NCBI RefSeq assembly: GCF_963855985.1
Contig: NC_087104.1
Span: forward strand, 1,240,001 to 1,304,000
Direction of reading: 5' to 3'
From: Ostrinia nubilalis
Lineage: Eukaryota > Arthropoda > Insecta > Lepidoptera > Crambidae
Length of the DNA: 64,000 nucleotides
Shown: piece after piece, positions 32,936 to 42,875 of the stretch
Layout: the number at the start of each line of letters is the position of its first letter
How positions within the stretch are numbered: position 1 is the first letter of the stretch
Program-made: the position numbers and the translations under genes
Notes under the pieces: model-generated
Told to the model about the DNA's origin: nothing
What the model saw: the letters and a program-made list of their open reading frames with translations, nothing else
Databases searched by the model: none

Positions 32936-33120
32936 TCTTCTTCTTCTTTTCGTGTCGACAACAAACCTAAACAGTGTCAGCCCAAAACTCCGCCACAAGA
33001 GTGGCGTTGTCTACTGACAATCATCACTCATCAAATCCTCCTGAGTGCTTGGGCACTCAGGGCACGACATCAGGTGCTTCATCGACTGGGGAACAAAACC
33101 GCACCTGCACTCCATGTTTA
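32936..33120 (-). mobile_element. LINE C-terminal fragment, second copy
   Basis: Nearly the same LINE piece as 31269-31455, same strand, starting with a GAAGAAGAA tail. It adjoins the LTR terminal block at a position equivalent to the first insertion but has no matching target duplication, which suggests recombination or gene conversion and not a clean second insertion. Confidence 0.65.
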
Positions 33121-33248
33121 AGCCGTCCAAGAATCCCCACCTGACCAGATTGTCCTTACTACACACACTTATCACTTATAATTTATTTTCCAGATATTTA
33201 GATTTAGACGTAGATTTAGAATGGAATTACGATGTGACTTGTGTCGAT

Positions 33249-33294
33249 GTAGAATTATAACTGACTATTACAAAGGAAGAATGGGGTTTTTATA
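33249..33294 (-). promoter_or_regulatory. possible LTR core promoter
   Basis: On the minus strand, TATAAAAA (33294-33287) is followed about 25 bp later by TCAGTTATAA, an arthropod initiator-like sequence. The position inside the minus-strand LTR piece suits a U3/R boundary. Confidence 0.4.
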
Positions 33295-33736
33295 CAGTGA
33301 TGTTCTGAGACTTTAGACCTAATGAATTTAAATGAGTGTACGGAACATTACTAATGATCTAATTACTTAATATCGTACAAAAGGACTTTATTTATTTATT
33401 TACAAAGGTTGTGAGTTTTGTAAACAAAGTAATAATGAGTAATGAGTGTACATAACATTTACTAATGGACAATTATCATACAGGGTTTGGGAGAACATTA
33501 AATAATATTAAGGGTTAGATATCTTAATGATTACAAAGGAAATGAGAATAGTAAACATAGTTAGCAAATTATACAAACAATGTATTAAGAAATTATGATT
33601 AAAACATGTTATCAAGATATAGGTATGTTATGTTGGATATAATATAACAAGGGGTTTCGGCCTAAAACGTGGCAGACATACATGCCAAGTTTAAACTTTA
33701 TAGTATTTTTAACTTAGCACTAACCACCAAGATTAA

Positions 33737-33876
33737 CGCCCGTATTCACAAATGCTTGCTTAAGTGAAGCAGCAAATCGAACGCAGAGCGATGAATAAAA
33801 CTCTGTGACTAGTTCGTGTGTCACCCTCAGCGTCCAAGTGATCCAGACCTCATAGTAATGTTTGTGAATACGGGCG
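33737..33876. mobile_element. CGTATTCACAAA MITE, copy 1
   Basis: The ends CGCCCGTATTCACAAA and TTTGTGAATACGGGCG are perfect 16-bp inverted repeats around a 108-bp core. A relative in the opposite orientation is at 55291-55432. Confidence 0.8.
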
Positions 33877-34119
33877 ATTATGAGAATGTATGTAATCTAT
33901 GCATTAATGTTTTTAAAACTTCCCTAGTTCACTTACGTCGAGTTAAGAGGTTACATAAAGTTATAACTGCCTAATAAATTACATACGACGTCATAAAAGT
34001 TTTGGAACAAAAGTAATTCTGTGTGCATGTAAAATAGGGAACGGCCACTTCTGGAACGGTTGAGGTTACCACCTTAGGATATGGTGCTTATAAAGTTAAT
34101 ACCATGATGGTCTGATAAA

Positions 34120-34228
34120 TCAAATCAAATCAAAATCAATAATATGTAATTTAATTTAAACCAGTATTTTGGCACTTATGAATGTCAAAAATAATAAAAA
34201 AGGTAGCCCTTATTAAGGGGCACTTTAT
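34120..34228 (-). mobile_element. retroposon 3' end with GATTTT tail, copy 1
   Basis: On the minus strand, AAAGTGCCCCTTAATAAGGG leads to TATTGATTTTGATTTGATTT. Plus-strand relatives are at 35760-35825 and 57229-57330. Confidence 0.55.
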
Positions 34229-34273
34229 GTCACCTTATCTTTTGGGACCTACCAGCGCTTCGAGATAAACATA

Positions 34274-34551
34274 CTTATGGCAAGTGCTGAGAAGATTAGC
34301 CCGCAGAATTGCTAAACTCAAGTGGCAGTGGGCGGGACTAATAGCTCGTAGAGCTGATGGTGTTTGGCAGAAAAGTTCTCGAGTGGCGACCAAAGGTCGG
34401 AAGACGTAGTGGAGCAGGCCTTCCACTAGGTGGACCGACAATCTGGTGAAGGTCACGGAAAGTACCTGGATGCGAATACCGCAGGACCGGTCGTTGTGGA
34501 AACCCTTGGGGAGGCCTTTGTCCAGCAGTGGATGTCATTTGGCTGACACGA
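34274..34551 (+). pseudogene. 5'-truncated RTE retrotransposon fragment
   Basis: Covers roughly the last 90 codons (CGCAGAATTGCTAAACTCAA, GTGGCGACCAAAGGTCGGAA, GTGGACCGACAATCTGGTGA) to the stop GGCTGA and a CGAACGAA tail. Several frameshifts. Confidence 0.75.
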
Positions 34552-34627
34552 ACGAATAATATAGGTCCCGAAGTGATTTTGTAAAAAATATTATTGGCAG
34601 GCAGCTAATAGCTCATTTATAAGATAG

Positions 34628-34985
34628 TTAATTGATGTTTATTGTCCGTGGTGCATATATTTTCAATAATTTTGCTTTGTAATGGAGGGAAGTCGAACCT
34701 GTACTTCGAACTCCTCCTAATGTTCTTCTGATTAATTTCGTTGCGGGTCCAATGACAGTTTAACTTTCACCCAAGAGAAACTTGACCTTCACTGGTTGGG
34801 TTTTTATTGGCGGTCAAGCTGTAGATCCTGGCTACGCAGGAGTTGCAGCGATAGGAACGAGAGGTGGGATAAGTCCCGTGACACGAACGAATATTACAGA
34901 TCATAATTGAAATCCATGATATTCCTTAATTAAATGCGTCTATGCTTGGCATTGCATTAAGAACGGTCCCAGGAGATCAATTAAG
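34628..34985. repeat. repeat shared with the right edge of the window and with 50.7 kb
   Basis: TTAATTGATGTTTATTGTCC at 34630 recurs at 63932. TTTTTATTGGCGGTCAAG and GCAGGAGTTGCAGCGATAGG near 34800-34860 recur in reverse at 50660-50740. AGATCAATTAAGGGG closes the segment. Family unknown. Confidence 0.4.
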
Positions 34986-35440
34986 GGGCTTACGAGTACG
35001 TGTGAAGCGGTAGACGTCGCGTCGCTAGCATAAATGAAGTGGTGAGCTGATAATTATAATAAAGGTGCAGTGTCAATGATATTAGTTGTATCGCTTTTAT
35101 ACTAACTGTTCAAATATTATTAAATATTTGTATTTATACTTACTGTCACTTTAGCTTTAGCTTTTGCTCGTGGATACGTGCGTGTTAAATTTTGCCTATC
35201 GCAGAAAAACTATATCGCGTGCGTCTTTCAAAAACCGGGATAAAAACTATAAGTCCTTTCCGGGACTCAAATTATCTCTACATCTCAGAATATAGAACAA
35301 ACCAGAAACCGTCAACGCGCTTGTATGTGTAACCTTGTAGATTACTCCGAATCCGAGTGATTTGGTTTTAAAGCAAATAGTCAATGGCCGACGTGCGCAT
35401 TGTTTACATAACTGTCAGGTTGACACTTTATAATTAAATT

Positions 35441-35517
35441 ATGCCGTCTTGTGCCGTTCCAACATGTAAGAATGCTATTGGAATTACGAAGAAAGTGTAT
35501 GGGATCATGTTAAATCC
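35441..35517 (+). CDS. THAP-like first exon of the P-type element
   Basis: ATG opens MPSCAVPTCKNAIGITKKV, whose C-x4-C spacing and position match the start of a THAP zinc finger. After 25 codons and two bases, a consensus donor, GTAAGT, follows at 35518. Reading through gives an immediate stop, so splicing would be needed. The second pair of zinc ligands (C-x2-H) would be in a downstream exon that I do not find. A pyrimidine tract and AG precede GATACACAG at 36004, and AATAAAG lies at 36147, so a truncated transcript is conceivable. Reported as a probable remnant of the transposase gene. Confidence 0.55.
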
Positions 35518-35569
35518 GTAAGTAGCACACTTCCAATTCATTTTAATTAAATAATAATTTTTAAAAAAA

Positions 35570-35735
35570 TCACGGTTGTATTTTGTAAGTGTTGCCACAG
35601 GTCAACGGAATATTTTACCCTACTTTTTTATATTGAATTACATTTGTCTATAAAAAATTCACGCGTTGATTTTGTTAGCGTTACCACAGAATAATGGAAT
35701 ATTTTCCCCATCCTTTTTGTTTTAATTAGTTTTTA
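35570..35735 (+). repeat. diverged tandem pair of about 85 bp in the intron-like segment
   Basis: CACGGTTGTATTTTGTAAGT... and CACGCGTTGATTTTGTTAGC... share order and spacing of GTTACCACAG-type, GGAATATTTT-CCC and AATTAG/AATTAC blocks. Confidence 0.5.
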
Positions 35736-36332
35736 GTGTAATTTCATCCATGACAACCTGATTAATTAAATTATAAGTACCACTTGTGGTCTAAACTGAA
35801 TAAATATTTTTGATTTTGATTTGATTTTAATATATTGAATTAATTTATAATATTACTCCCTAAATAATGAGGAGATAATAAATTACTATCGTGAATTTCA
35901 TACTTTCCCATTTATTCAAAAGTAAGGCATTGGTATCAACAGATTTAATAATAATTTTAAGTAATTAATTATTGCTTACATACTTACTCTGATTTTCTTT
36001 CAGGATACACAGCCAGTGTTGCCTCGCAATCAAATTCAAGTATTGGTGATGTTTTTGATTTTGATTCTGTTTTTGACTTCAAGAAAAGTTAAACTAAAAG
36101 CACTATTGCGCCGTAAACAAATGTTTTGTTGTCGATATGTTTACGTAATAAAGAACCTTAAGTTTCTTTTTTGTTTTACTTGGCATTCTAAAATTTTTAT
36201 TCGACTTTTGTAATTGACTTTTAAATAACATATTATACCTACATGTAGTATATTACACTATTTAATAGAAATAAATAATCATCTACACTTAGTTACTTCG
36301 GAGTAAAAATTAAGTTCATAGGTAGGTAGGTA

Positions 36333-36376
36333 GGTACTATCTATGCCTATGGCCAGCCATAGGCATAGATAGTACC
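36333..36376. repeat. perfect 20-bp hairpin with 4-nt loop
   Basis: Arms 36333-36352 and 36357-36376 are exact reverse complements around CCAG. It follows a short GGTA tandem (36321-36336) and lies inside the P-type element. Confidence 0.85.
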
Positions 36377-36689
36377 GTAGACATGACTGGTCATGTCGTC
36401 TCGTTCTGTCGCAAAGAATCACCATTTGATGAGAGCGAGAGCAAAAACGGAAATGGATAGTTAACACTGTGGCAGTGTGTACTTATTTCACTTACTTATT
36501 TTTTACTTGTTTAACATCTCTTTAAAAAAATACATAATTTTTTACCCCAAAAATGGGGGTGTCACACGGCGCTAGTAACACTAAAGGGGGTAGAGGGGCG
36601 CGGGAGGGGAAGTATTTTGGACACAAGTTGCCGCGTAGAAATGTTATCGAACACTCCTTCTGGTTTGTTCTGTATTCTGAGCTCTACAT

Positions 36690-37359
36690 CAATATCGGCT
36701 TAGTGGCTTAGGCGTAAAAGCGTAAAAGGAGTTACTTTCGAATTTTTAATATTTGTAGGGATTAAATAGCATTTTCATCATGTGTTTGAAGGTAGGGAGG
36801 TTCAAAAGTTTAAATAAGAACTAGAAAAGATATCTATTTTATGAATATAAAAAAAAACAATATTTCAAAGTAAGGTCCTAATTTGGTAGAAAGGAGCTCT
36901 CCATGTTTCACAAATGACATTTAAAGTTTGGCTTCTTCATCTTCCTTCCCCACACGTCCACTGATCGTGGCTCTCGGACCTAATCGACAAACCGAGACCA
37001 AATTAGAAGAGGTCCTTTGAGTTAGATTGCGTCATGAATAAATTTACCGGTCGTATTGGGACGTAAGCAGGGTTCCGTGGAGTAGGGATGTGGTAGGTGC
37101 GGATATGAGCACAAACTGGAGGTATCTGGTTTGGTTTGGTATTGGTTCTTGGAATGGATCATAAATGGATTTTAATAACTATATTTTAAACATTCATCGT
37201 CACTAACAGAATAATTATTATTGACGGGTACATTAATTTCGAGTCTACGATATTTACGCACTGTTGCAAGCGCCATGATCACCGAGTTTTTTGATTTTAA
37301 TACTCAAAATAATGTATTATTTAAGAACATTTTAATGCAGACTGCCTTTGAATATTCTT
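36690..37359. other. no gene seen
   Basis: No recognisable feature. Confidence 0.3.
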
Positions 37360-37482
37360 AACACAACAAGCCCATCGACCCGCCGACATGAGTCGTCGAT
37401 TTGTGACATGTTGTCAAAAGTCATAGAAAGTACAAGTCGTCGAAATGATTATTTTGAGCTGTCTGTAGGCTTGGTGTGTAGA
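37360..37482. mobile_element. CTACACACCAAGCC MITE, copy 1
   Basis: Shares GACCCGCCGACATGAGTCGT, GTTGTCAAAAGTCATAGAA and GTAGGCTTGGTGTGTAGAG with the inverted copy at 57919-58032. Short inverted ends. Confidence 0.6.
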
Positions 37483-37642
37483 GTAATTAAATATACATTG
37501 TTGTACTTACTATGATAAAAAATTTAAGTGGGGAATTTGACATTAAGAGCTTTAAGCTTTAGGTACTTCAAACTTTTCATAATTGCTATTTAACCCTCGC
37601 TTTAACATTAAACTTTTAGTTGATTTAAATGGTTAAAAGAAA

Positions 37643-37870
37643 GAACTATGAAAGTTCAGCTCCACTTATACGTATCTGTAATATAGGTACGTATCTGTGT
37701 CCGCTTTTATGACCTAGTACATCCCTAAACGGGATGGACTGACTTACATGATTAAAATTAAATGATAGAACTATGAAAGTCAGCTCCACTTTTAGACTAG
37801 ATTCCAGACTAGATATCCGAATCTATGCCCGGATCTTTATGACCTCCACATCCCTAAACGAGATGGACTT
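37643..37870 (+). repeat. two diverged tandem units of about 120 bp
   Basis: GAACTATGAAAGTTCAGCTC and TACATCCCTAAACGGGATGG at about 37644 and 37718 recur as GAACTATGAAAGTCAGCTCC and CACATCCCTAAACGAGATGG at about 37768 and 37846. Confidence 0.6.
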
Positions 37871-38462
37871 GTCTATCTAGATGGATTCCGACTCGGACCC
37901 AGTTGAGGTTGTAAGTCGTTTCATAAAATTGCGAGTTTTCATTGGGTTTAAGAATTCATAGGGTTACAGAGAAAATAAAGCGCAGTTTTAAAATAGAAAC
38001 TGCTGCAGAGTTATTATTCTTGAGTCCAGTTATGGTATTCTCTGAAGGACAATACACACTGTCTTACATTACATTAATTTGTTTGGCTGTTTATTTTACT
38101 TTATGAGCCACCAGTGCCACCACTCACATTCAGTGAAATCATTTAGATGTCGAAGATTGCCCGCTAAAGCCTTTAGGCGTTTGTAGGCGCTCTTTTCGAA
38201 TTTAATATTTAATTATTCGTGTATATCAGTTAGTTAAAACTATTTTTGTCACCCATATGAAACAACCCTGGAAGAATTCTATTGAATTTAGTGCCATAAG
38301 TGGCCAGTTATAACGATTTTCTGTAGCACTCGTGTCTGCTAAGTCTCTAGCTACCTTTGAGATTAATCAACTTGTTTGTCACTACACAGCTGCTATAAAG
38401 ATAATAAGAATTCCATTTTCGAATTTAAGTTCTTCAAGAATTCCCGCAGACTACCTACGTTT
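37871..38462. other. no gene seen
   Basis: A block around 38300-38385 (AAGTGGCCAGTTATAACG, GTGTCTGCTAAGTCTCTAG) recurs at 39235-39295 (AAGTGGCCAGTTATTCTG, CGTCTGCTAAGTCTCTAG) in direct orientation. Confidence 0.35.
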
Positions 38463-39077
38463 TAGGGTTCCGTAGTCCTGACAAGGAACCTTTATAGTTT
38501 CGATATGTCTGTCTGTCCGAGGTTTTGCTTGGAAACTATTGGCACTAGGGAGCTGTAATTTTGTGGGGTATGTATATTAATCACGCCGACAAAACGGTAA
38601 AATAACATTTTGAAAAAAAAAAAAAAAAAACAATCCTAGCTCCCCTACATGTAAAGTGGGGATGAATTTTTTTTCATCTTCTACCCCATCGTGTGGGGTA
38701 GCGTTGGATAGGTATTTTAAAATGGCTTAGGGGTTTCTAAAGACTCTTTTTCCATTTAGGGATCTGTTTTCAAATTATGAAAGTTTAAAGTGCCAATTTT
38801 TGTTTGAGTAGGGCGTCCCCCCCCCCCCCCTCTAAAAACTAAACTGTTGGCTTGAAAAATGTGGAAAAATTCGTAATATTACTGCATTTTATGAACTTTC
38901 AAGGAAAACTATAACGGTTAAAAGACATTTGTTAGTTTAAGAGTAATAGTCATTTGACTCATGTATTATAAAATTTCTTAACGTAAAAATTCCTTACAAG
39001 AAAAAAGTGACTTTAGATGAAGTAATTGCTTGCTTCTGAAATATATTGTGGTAACGACGTATAACTACGGAACCCTA
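38463..39077. mobile_element. TAGGGTTCCGTAG element
   Basis: The left end TAGGGTTCCGTAG and the right end CTACGGAACCCTA are perfect inverted 13-mers, 615 bp apart. The left subterminal region has a short GTCT repeat. An A run (38614-38631) and a C run (about 38818-38831) lie inside. No ORF. I remember this as a common lepidopteran repeat. Confidence 0.65.
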
Positions 39078-39520
39078 CACTGCGCGTGGCACGACACGCA
39101 CTTGGCCAATTTAAAAAAAATAGAAACGGCTGTGTCTACATTTTTGCCAGTCTATAATTTAATAAAATTGCAAACACCAATTTGGAACCGACAAAACTAT
39201 CGGTCGATAAAAATTCTGTACTCTGCGGGGACCAAAGTGGCCAGTTATTCTGTCTCACTCGCGTCTGCTAAGTCTCTAGTCTGACTTTGAGTTTAATCGT
39301 GCTTGAGGCGCCCCTACAGAGGTGCTAATATTATAGCACCTCTTAGTACCTATGTAGTTACGTAACACTTGTACTCGCTAAGAGCGCGATTACACATTGC
39401 CTTGATAAAAATAAAATCGAAGTGTCTTTCTCGTGAGCTCGTGGTTTTACATAAGTGTATGTCTTGACTCTACTTATCCTTTAGTAGATTTAATTTTCCA
39501 CTAAAATTATAACTCTATTA
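39078..39520. other. no gene seen
   Basis: Contains the second GGCCAGTTAT/CTGCTAAGTC block and a 10-bp stem, AGAGGTGCTA / TAGCACCTCT, near 39317-39342. Confidence 0.3.
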
Positions 39521-40602
39521 TATCCTCCTGAGACCCCCGGTGTCACTCGTGACACTTAAGTATATATTTTTTTTACAGCGCCATTTATTGGTATTTATGA
39601 AAATTAATAAAAGTATGTGAAACGTTGGAATATGTCACATATCCAAAAAATTACTATGCCTCGCACGAAAGGGTTTTTGATTTTGTAAACATTAATTGAA
39701 ATTTTGAATTCGCGCGACCTTCGACATGACACATTCCAAGAAAAGAAAATATTATTTAAAACAAGTTTTTTGGTATTGTTTTGTGTTTTCTGTGTGCTAC
39801 GGTAATATATCTCTCAGATTGTGCGATAAAACTATTAAAATGTTTCTATTGTAATAAGTATTTTCGTCAATTAATTCGAGTGTCACTGGTGACACTTTGG
39901 GCACTCGTGACTTGAAATATGGTCCTTTTTATGATTGTCTGATGGTAACGTCAAGTCAATGTTATGCAACTTTGATGAGACAGATGATGAAAAAAATTGA
40001 TGCTCCATCCTCAGATCAGACCCTGGATATCATCCAAGACCAGAGTACTTGTCAATACCAATCAAATGAGTCAAAACTCGACAGAGTTACATCGTTTAGT
40101 CACAGAGTTTCTAAGGCTACCTTCCGTCTCCATCATCAGATCAGCTCCATGACCTCATTATATTGAAGTCTCATCTGAGTTACATGTCTATGCAACATTT
40201 CAGCTCAATCGGTTGGCAGGAAGTAGCTCTAATTTAGCTTCCAAGATTTCACTCAAACATACATTCACACATTTTTTGCAAGTTAAATTAAAGTTTGTAA
40301 TAACAAGTTCAATAAAAGCTGTTAAAAAGTAAATCTTATATGATTCTAAACAATTGCAGATCAATTTGAAACTAAAAACACCTATTTTACCACACCTGAA
40401 TAATTAAAATATTAATTAATTCAAGCCCGTTTTAATGTCTTTGAAACCCGTAGTGTCACTGGTGACACCCCCCATTTTGGCGTATGTAGGGGGGCTAGAT
40501 TTTTTTTCACATTTTTTGTTAGTTGTACATATGAAACTTAGCCTGCCTTCCAAAATTCAAGACAATCCGTCAATTTTAAGGGGACTGGGTCTCAGGAGGA
40601 TA
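39521..40602. mobile_element. TIR element with internal GTGTCAC palindromes
   Basis: The inverted ends TATCCTCCTGAGACCC (39521-39536 and 40587-40602) are perfect. The 16-bp palindromic motif GTGTCACTSGTGACAC occurs at 39540-39555, 39880-39895 and 40453-40468. It contains a separate dispersed repeat at 40110-40260. No transposase was recognised; the 89-codon frame at 39897 has no motif. No clear target duplication was found. Confidence 0.6.
40110..40260 (+). repeat. CAGCTCCATG dispersed repeat, copy 1
   Basis: CATCATCAGATCAGCTCCAT, GAGTTACATGTCTATGCAAC and ATTTCAGCTCAATCGG match, in reverse, 42195-42345. Family unknown. Confidence 0.5.
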
Positions 40603-40639
40603 TGCGTAAATATGCGTGTAAAGTTTTAAGTTCCTTTGT

Positions 40640-40700
40640 TCTTATTTTGATTTTCATTTTGTGTCAAATAAAGTTTTTCTTATCTTATCTTATCTTACTA
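40640..40700 (+). mobile_element. retroposon tail with (TTATC)n
   Basis: GTGTCAAATAAAGTTTTTC is followed by TTATC units to about 40695, an AATAAA-plus-microsatellite end. Confidence 0.45.
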
Positions 40701-40924
40701 ATGATCATAGTAATAAACAAACACAATAAGAAATTATCTAAGTATTTTTAACAAAAAACACCTATTACTGAGTACATGCCTTAGTGCTTTTAACTGCTTA
40801 GTTTTATGTGTTGTAGTCATGTACAAGCATATAAAGATTTTTTTTAAAGATTATTATTAAATAAATTACTACAAATTACTAACACTCTCGTTAGCCCCTC
40901 ATACTAAGCTAAATTATGTTTGTG

Positions 40925-40999
40925 TCATGAGTGAGCTCACCACAATAGTAGAGCGGCGGCGGGGACCGAACCCGCGTTTTCCGGATCACGAGTCGGCTA
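40925..40999 (-). repeat. tRNA-like SINE piece
   Basis: The minus strand contains GACTCGTGATCCGGAAAACG and a perfect T-arm, GCGGGTTCGGTCCCCGC. The remaining arms do not fold into a complete tRNA, and it directly abuts an RTE fragment. Confidence 0.4.
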
Positions 41000-41170
41000 C
41001 TTGTGGCGACCACGGGCCGGAAGACGTACTTTGGGCAGGCCCCCCACTAGGTGGACCGAAGATCTGGTGAAGGTCAAAGGAACTACCTGGATACGGGCAT
41101 GCAGAACCGGTCGTTGTCGAATTCCTTGGGGGCGGCCTTTGTCTAGCAATGGACGTCATTTGACTGAAAA
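41000..41170 (+). pseudogene. 5'-truncated RTE retrotransposon fragment
   Basis: Last about 55 codons: GTGGCGACCACGGGCCGGAA, CACTAGGTGGACCGAAGATC, ACCGGTCGTTGTCGAATTCC, to TTTGACTGAAAAGAAC. It contains indels. Confidence 0.75.
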
Positions 41171-41719
41171 GAACAAACATTTTGTGGAGATTTTATTCCC
41201 TTTTCTTTTCCTATGCAACATCATTTCCCTGTCAGAAAAAGCATTTCATTGGTAGGGAAACCTTTTTGTGTAAATAATAACGACTTTTTCATTAAACCCG
41301 ACCTACAAGCACAGTTAAAGTAGTAGGTAATCAGTAGGCTATCGTGGCTTCAAAATTTGAGTGTAGTTATTGCATTTATTTCATAGAATGGCATTTATTT
41401 TAGCAATATGTGTATATTTTGGTTCGGTGTAACTTAATTACAGTTATGCATGTTTTACAGTCGATCGAGTTCTTGGAATCGTTATTGTGGTCTTTTAATT
41501 TTAATATTCTAAGAAACAGTACGTTCTCATATTGAGATAAATTGCTTTATTACATTTCAAACGAATGTAATAATAAAATATTTGCTTTTGAACAAAGTAA
41601 ATATATCTATGTAACATAGTAGACTGCTGAATAGATACATTCTATTACACAGAGCTGAAACTAATGAATTTCATATTATAAATAGCCAATTCATTAAAAC
41701 CTCCAATTAAATTACTTAA
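41171..41719. other. no gene seen
   Basis: No recognisable feature. Confidence 0.3.
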
Positions 41720-42194
41720 TTAAGGCGATTAGAGTCCTCAATGACCTTGGGCGTTTGACCTTCACGCCGCGCGAAACACCCGCGCACCCCGCACGAAAAC
41801 TCCGATTTGACACCGATCAAAATTACACGGGCATAGGTAGATACAGAATACAAGCTCTTTTTTCATGACATTACTGCCTATTATTTTAAACTTGAATTGA
41901 TGAACCTTGATGTCGGTGTCATTTAACTCAGGCGTAAAAATAACACAATCCATGAACATTTTGTACGGGATATTTTTATTTTTTCGTAAATTTTCTAATA
42001 TTTTTGTCGGTTCAGCCGTTCTCGAAATTAGAACATGTAATATGTAGGTAACTTCGGGTGGAATCTTGCAAGCTGAATTTGTTAGACCAACTTCCTGATG
42101 ACAACTGTAGGTATTGGAACACATAGTAGTATTGTCTATGGTTTAAAAAAGCAAATGTTTCTTCTTTTGTCTATTGTCATTCTCTTTGTGTCAC

Positions 42195-42370
42195 TTATGA
42201 AGAATAAACTGAAAATGTGTTTAATCTCGTCTTTTTATTAGAAATCCTTCCACTACTGATTGAGTTAAAATTTTGGATATACATGTACCTAATTCGGATG
42301 ACAATGCAATATTGTGATGACATGGAGTCGATCTGATGATAGAGATGGAATGCCAGTGGCCCCATAGCAA
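42195..42370 (-). repeat. CAGCTCCATG dispersed repeat, copy 2
   Basis: The minus strand carries GGCATTCCATCTCTATCATC, AGATCGACTCCATGTCATCA and CAATATTGCATTGTCATCCG, related to 40110-40260. Confidence 0.5.
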
Positions 42371-42473
42371 CTCCAGGATTAAACGATTCCATCGAGTTTA
42401 GGCTCGTTTGATTTATATTTATTTATTTATATAAATATAAGTAAGTAATATTATGTAAGTAAGCTACTTTAAT

Positions 42474-42780
42474 TATAAAAAAAAATAAAACCGACTCCAA
42501 AAAACCTACACTAAAACGTAGAAAAATAATTACTAATTACCTACTTATTTATTAGGACGAATTATTAATATTTGTGTAGGTATACCATGATTGATACTTC
42601 TGGAGTCGGTGCCAAGATTATGAAACATGTAAAGTTTGCCTGCACCGACTCCAAAAGTATCAATCATGGTATACCTACACAAATATTAATAATTCGTCCT
42701 AATAAATAAGTAGGTAATTAGTAATTATTTTTCTACGTTTTAGTGTAGGTTTTTTGGAGTCGGTTTTATTTTTTTTTATA
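42474..42780. repeat. 139-bp inverted repeat (fold-back), CCGACTCC family
   Basis: Arms 42474-42612 and 42642-42780 match with a single mismatch (42600) around a 29-nt spacer. Both ends of each arm carry CCGACTCC, outer (AAAACCGACTCCAAAAAACC) and inner (GGAGTCGGTGC). A degraded relative lies at 44670-45065. No ORF. Confidence 0.92.
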
Positions 42781-42875
42781 AAATTTTACTTATTTCTTGC
42801 TTTTTAGTTAACTAATTATTACCTTGATGTTACCACTGAAGGTAGGCAGTACATTGAGACCATATTCTTAATGTA

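Larger units (their letters stand above)
30466..33660. mobile_element. rearranged errantivirus-like LTR retroelement remnants
   Basis: Three related LTR pieces share a terminal block ending TTTTTACACCTA(C/T)CGCGTAAC: minus strand at 30466-30660, plus strand at 31456-31515, and minus strand at 32877-33640. The plus-strand one is followed by a primer-binding site and about 1 kb of frame-broken gag-like sequence. The minus-strand pieces share a second block, AATATTAAGGGTTAGATATC. Orientation changes inside 3 kb, and two LINE fragments, show repeated insertion and recombination. No intact gene remains; pol and protease were not seen. Confidence 0.55.
35276..36689 (+). mobile_element. P-superfamily transposon, internally deleted
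   Basis: The 1398-bp unit 35284-36681 has 24-bp inverted ends (starting CTCAGAATATAGAACAAACC; one mismatch) and is flanked by the perfect 8-bp duplication CTCTACAT (35276-35283 and 36682-36689). P elements make 8-bp duplications and their transposases start with a THAP domain. Here a THAP-like exon with a splice donor lies 157 bp inside the left end. At 1.4 kb, about half of a typical P element, and with no transposase core, it is non-autonomous. Confidence 0.8.

Noticed and set aside
36004..36094. Terminal exon reading YTASVASQSNSS and further as a confirmed gene end
   Set aside because: The frame does not join the THAP exon directly, and part of it resembles a GATTTT-type retroposon tail; kept only as a possibility in the P-element entry.
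39897..40166. 89-codon ORF as a gene
   Set aside because: Half of it is the CAGCTCCATG dispersed repeat in frame by chance.
41762..42124. 120-codon minus-strand ORF as a transposase
   Set aside because: No DDE/D motif or other recognisable block; it overlaps the TIR end.
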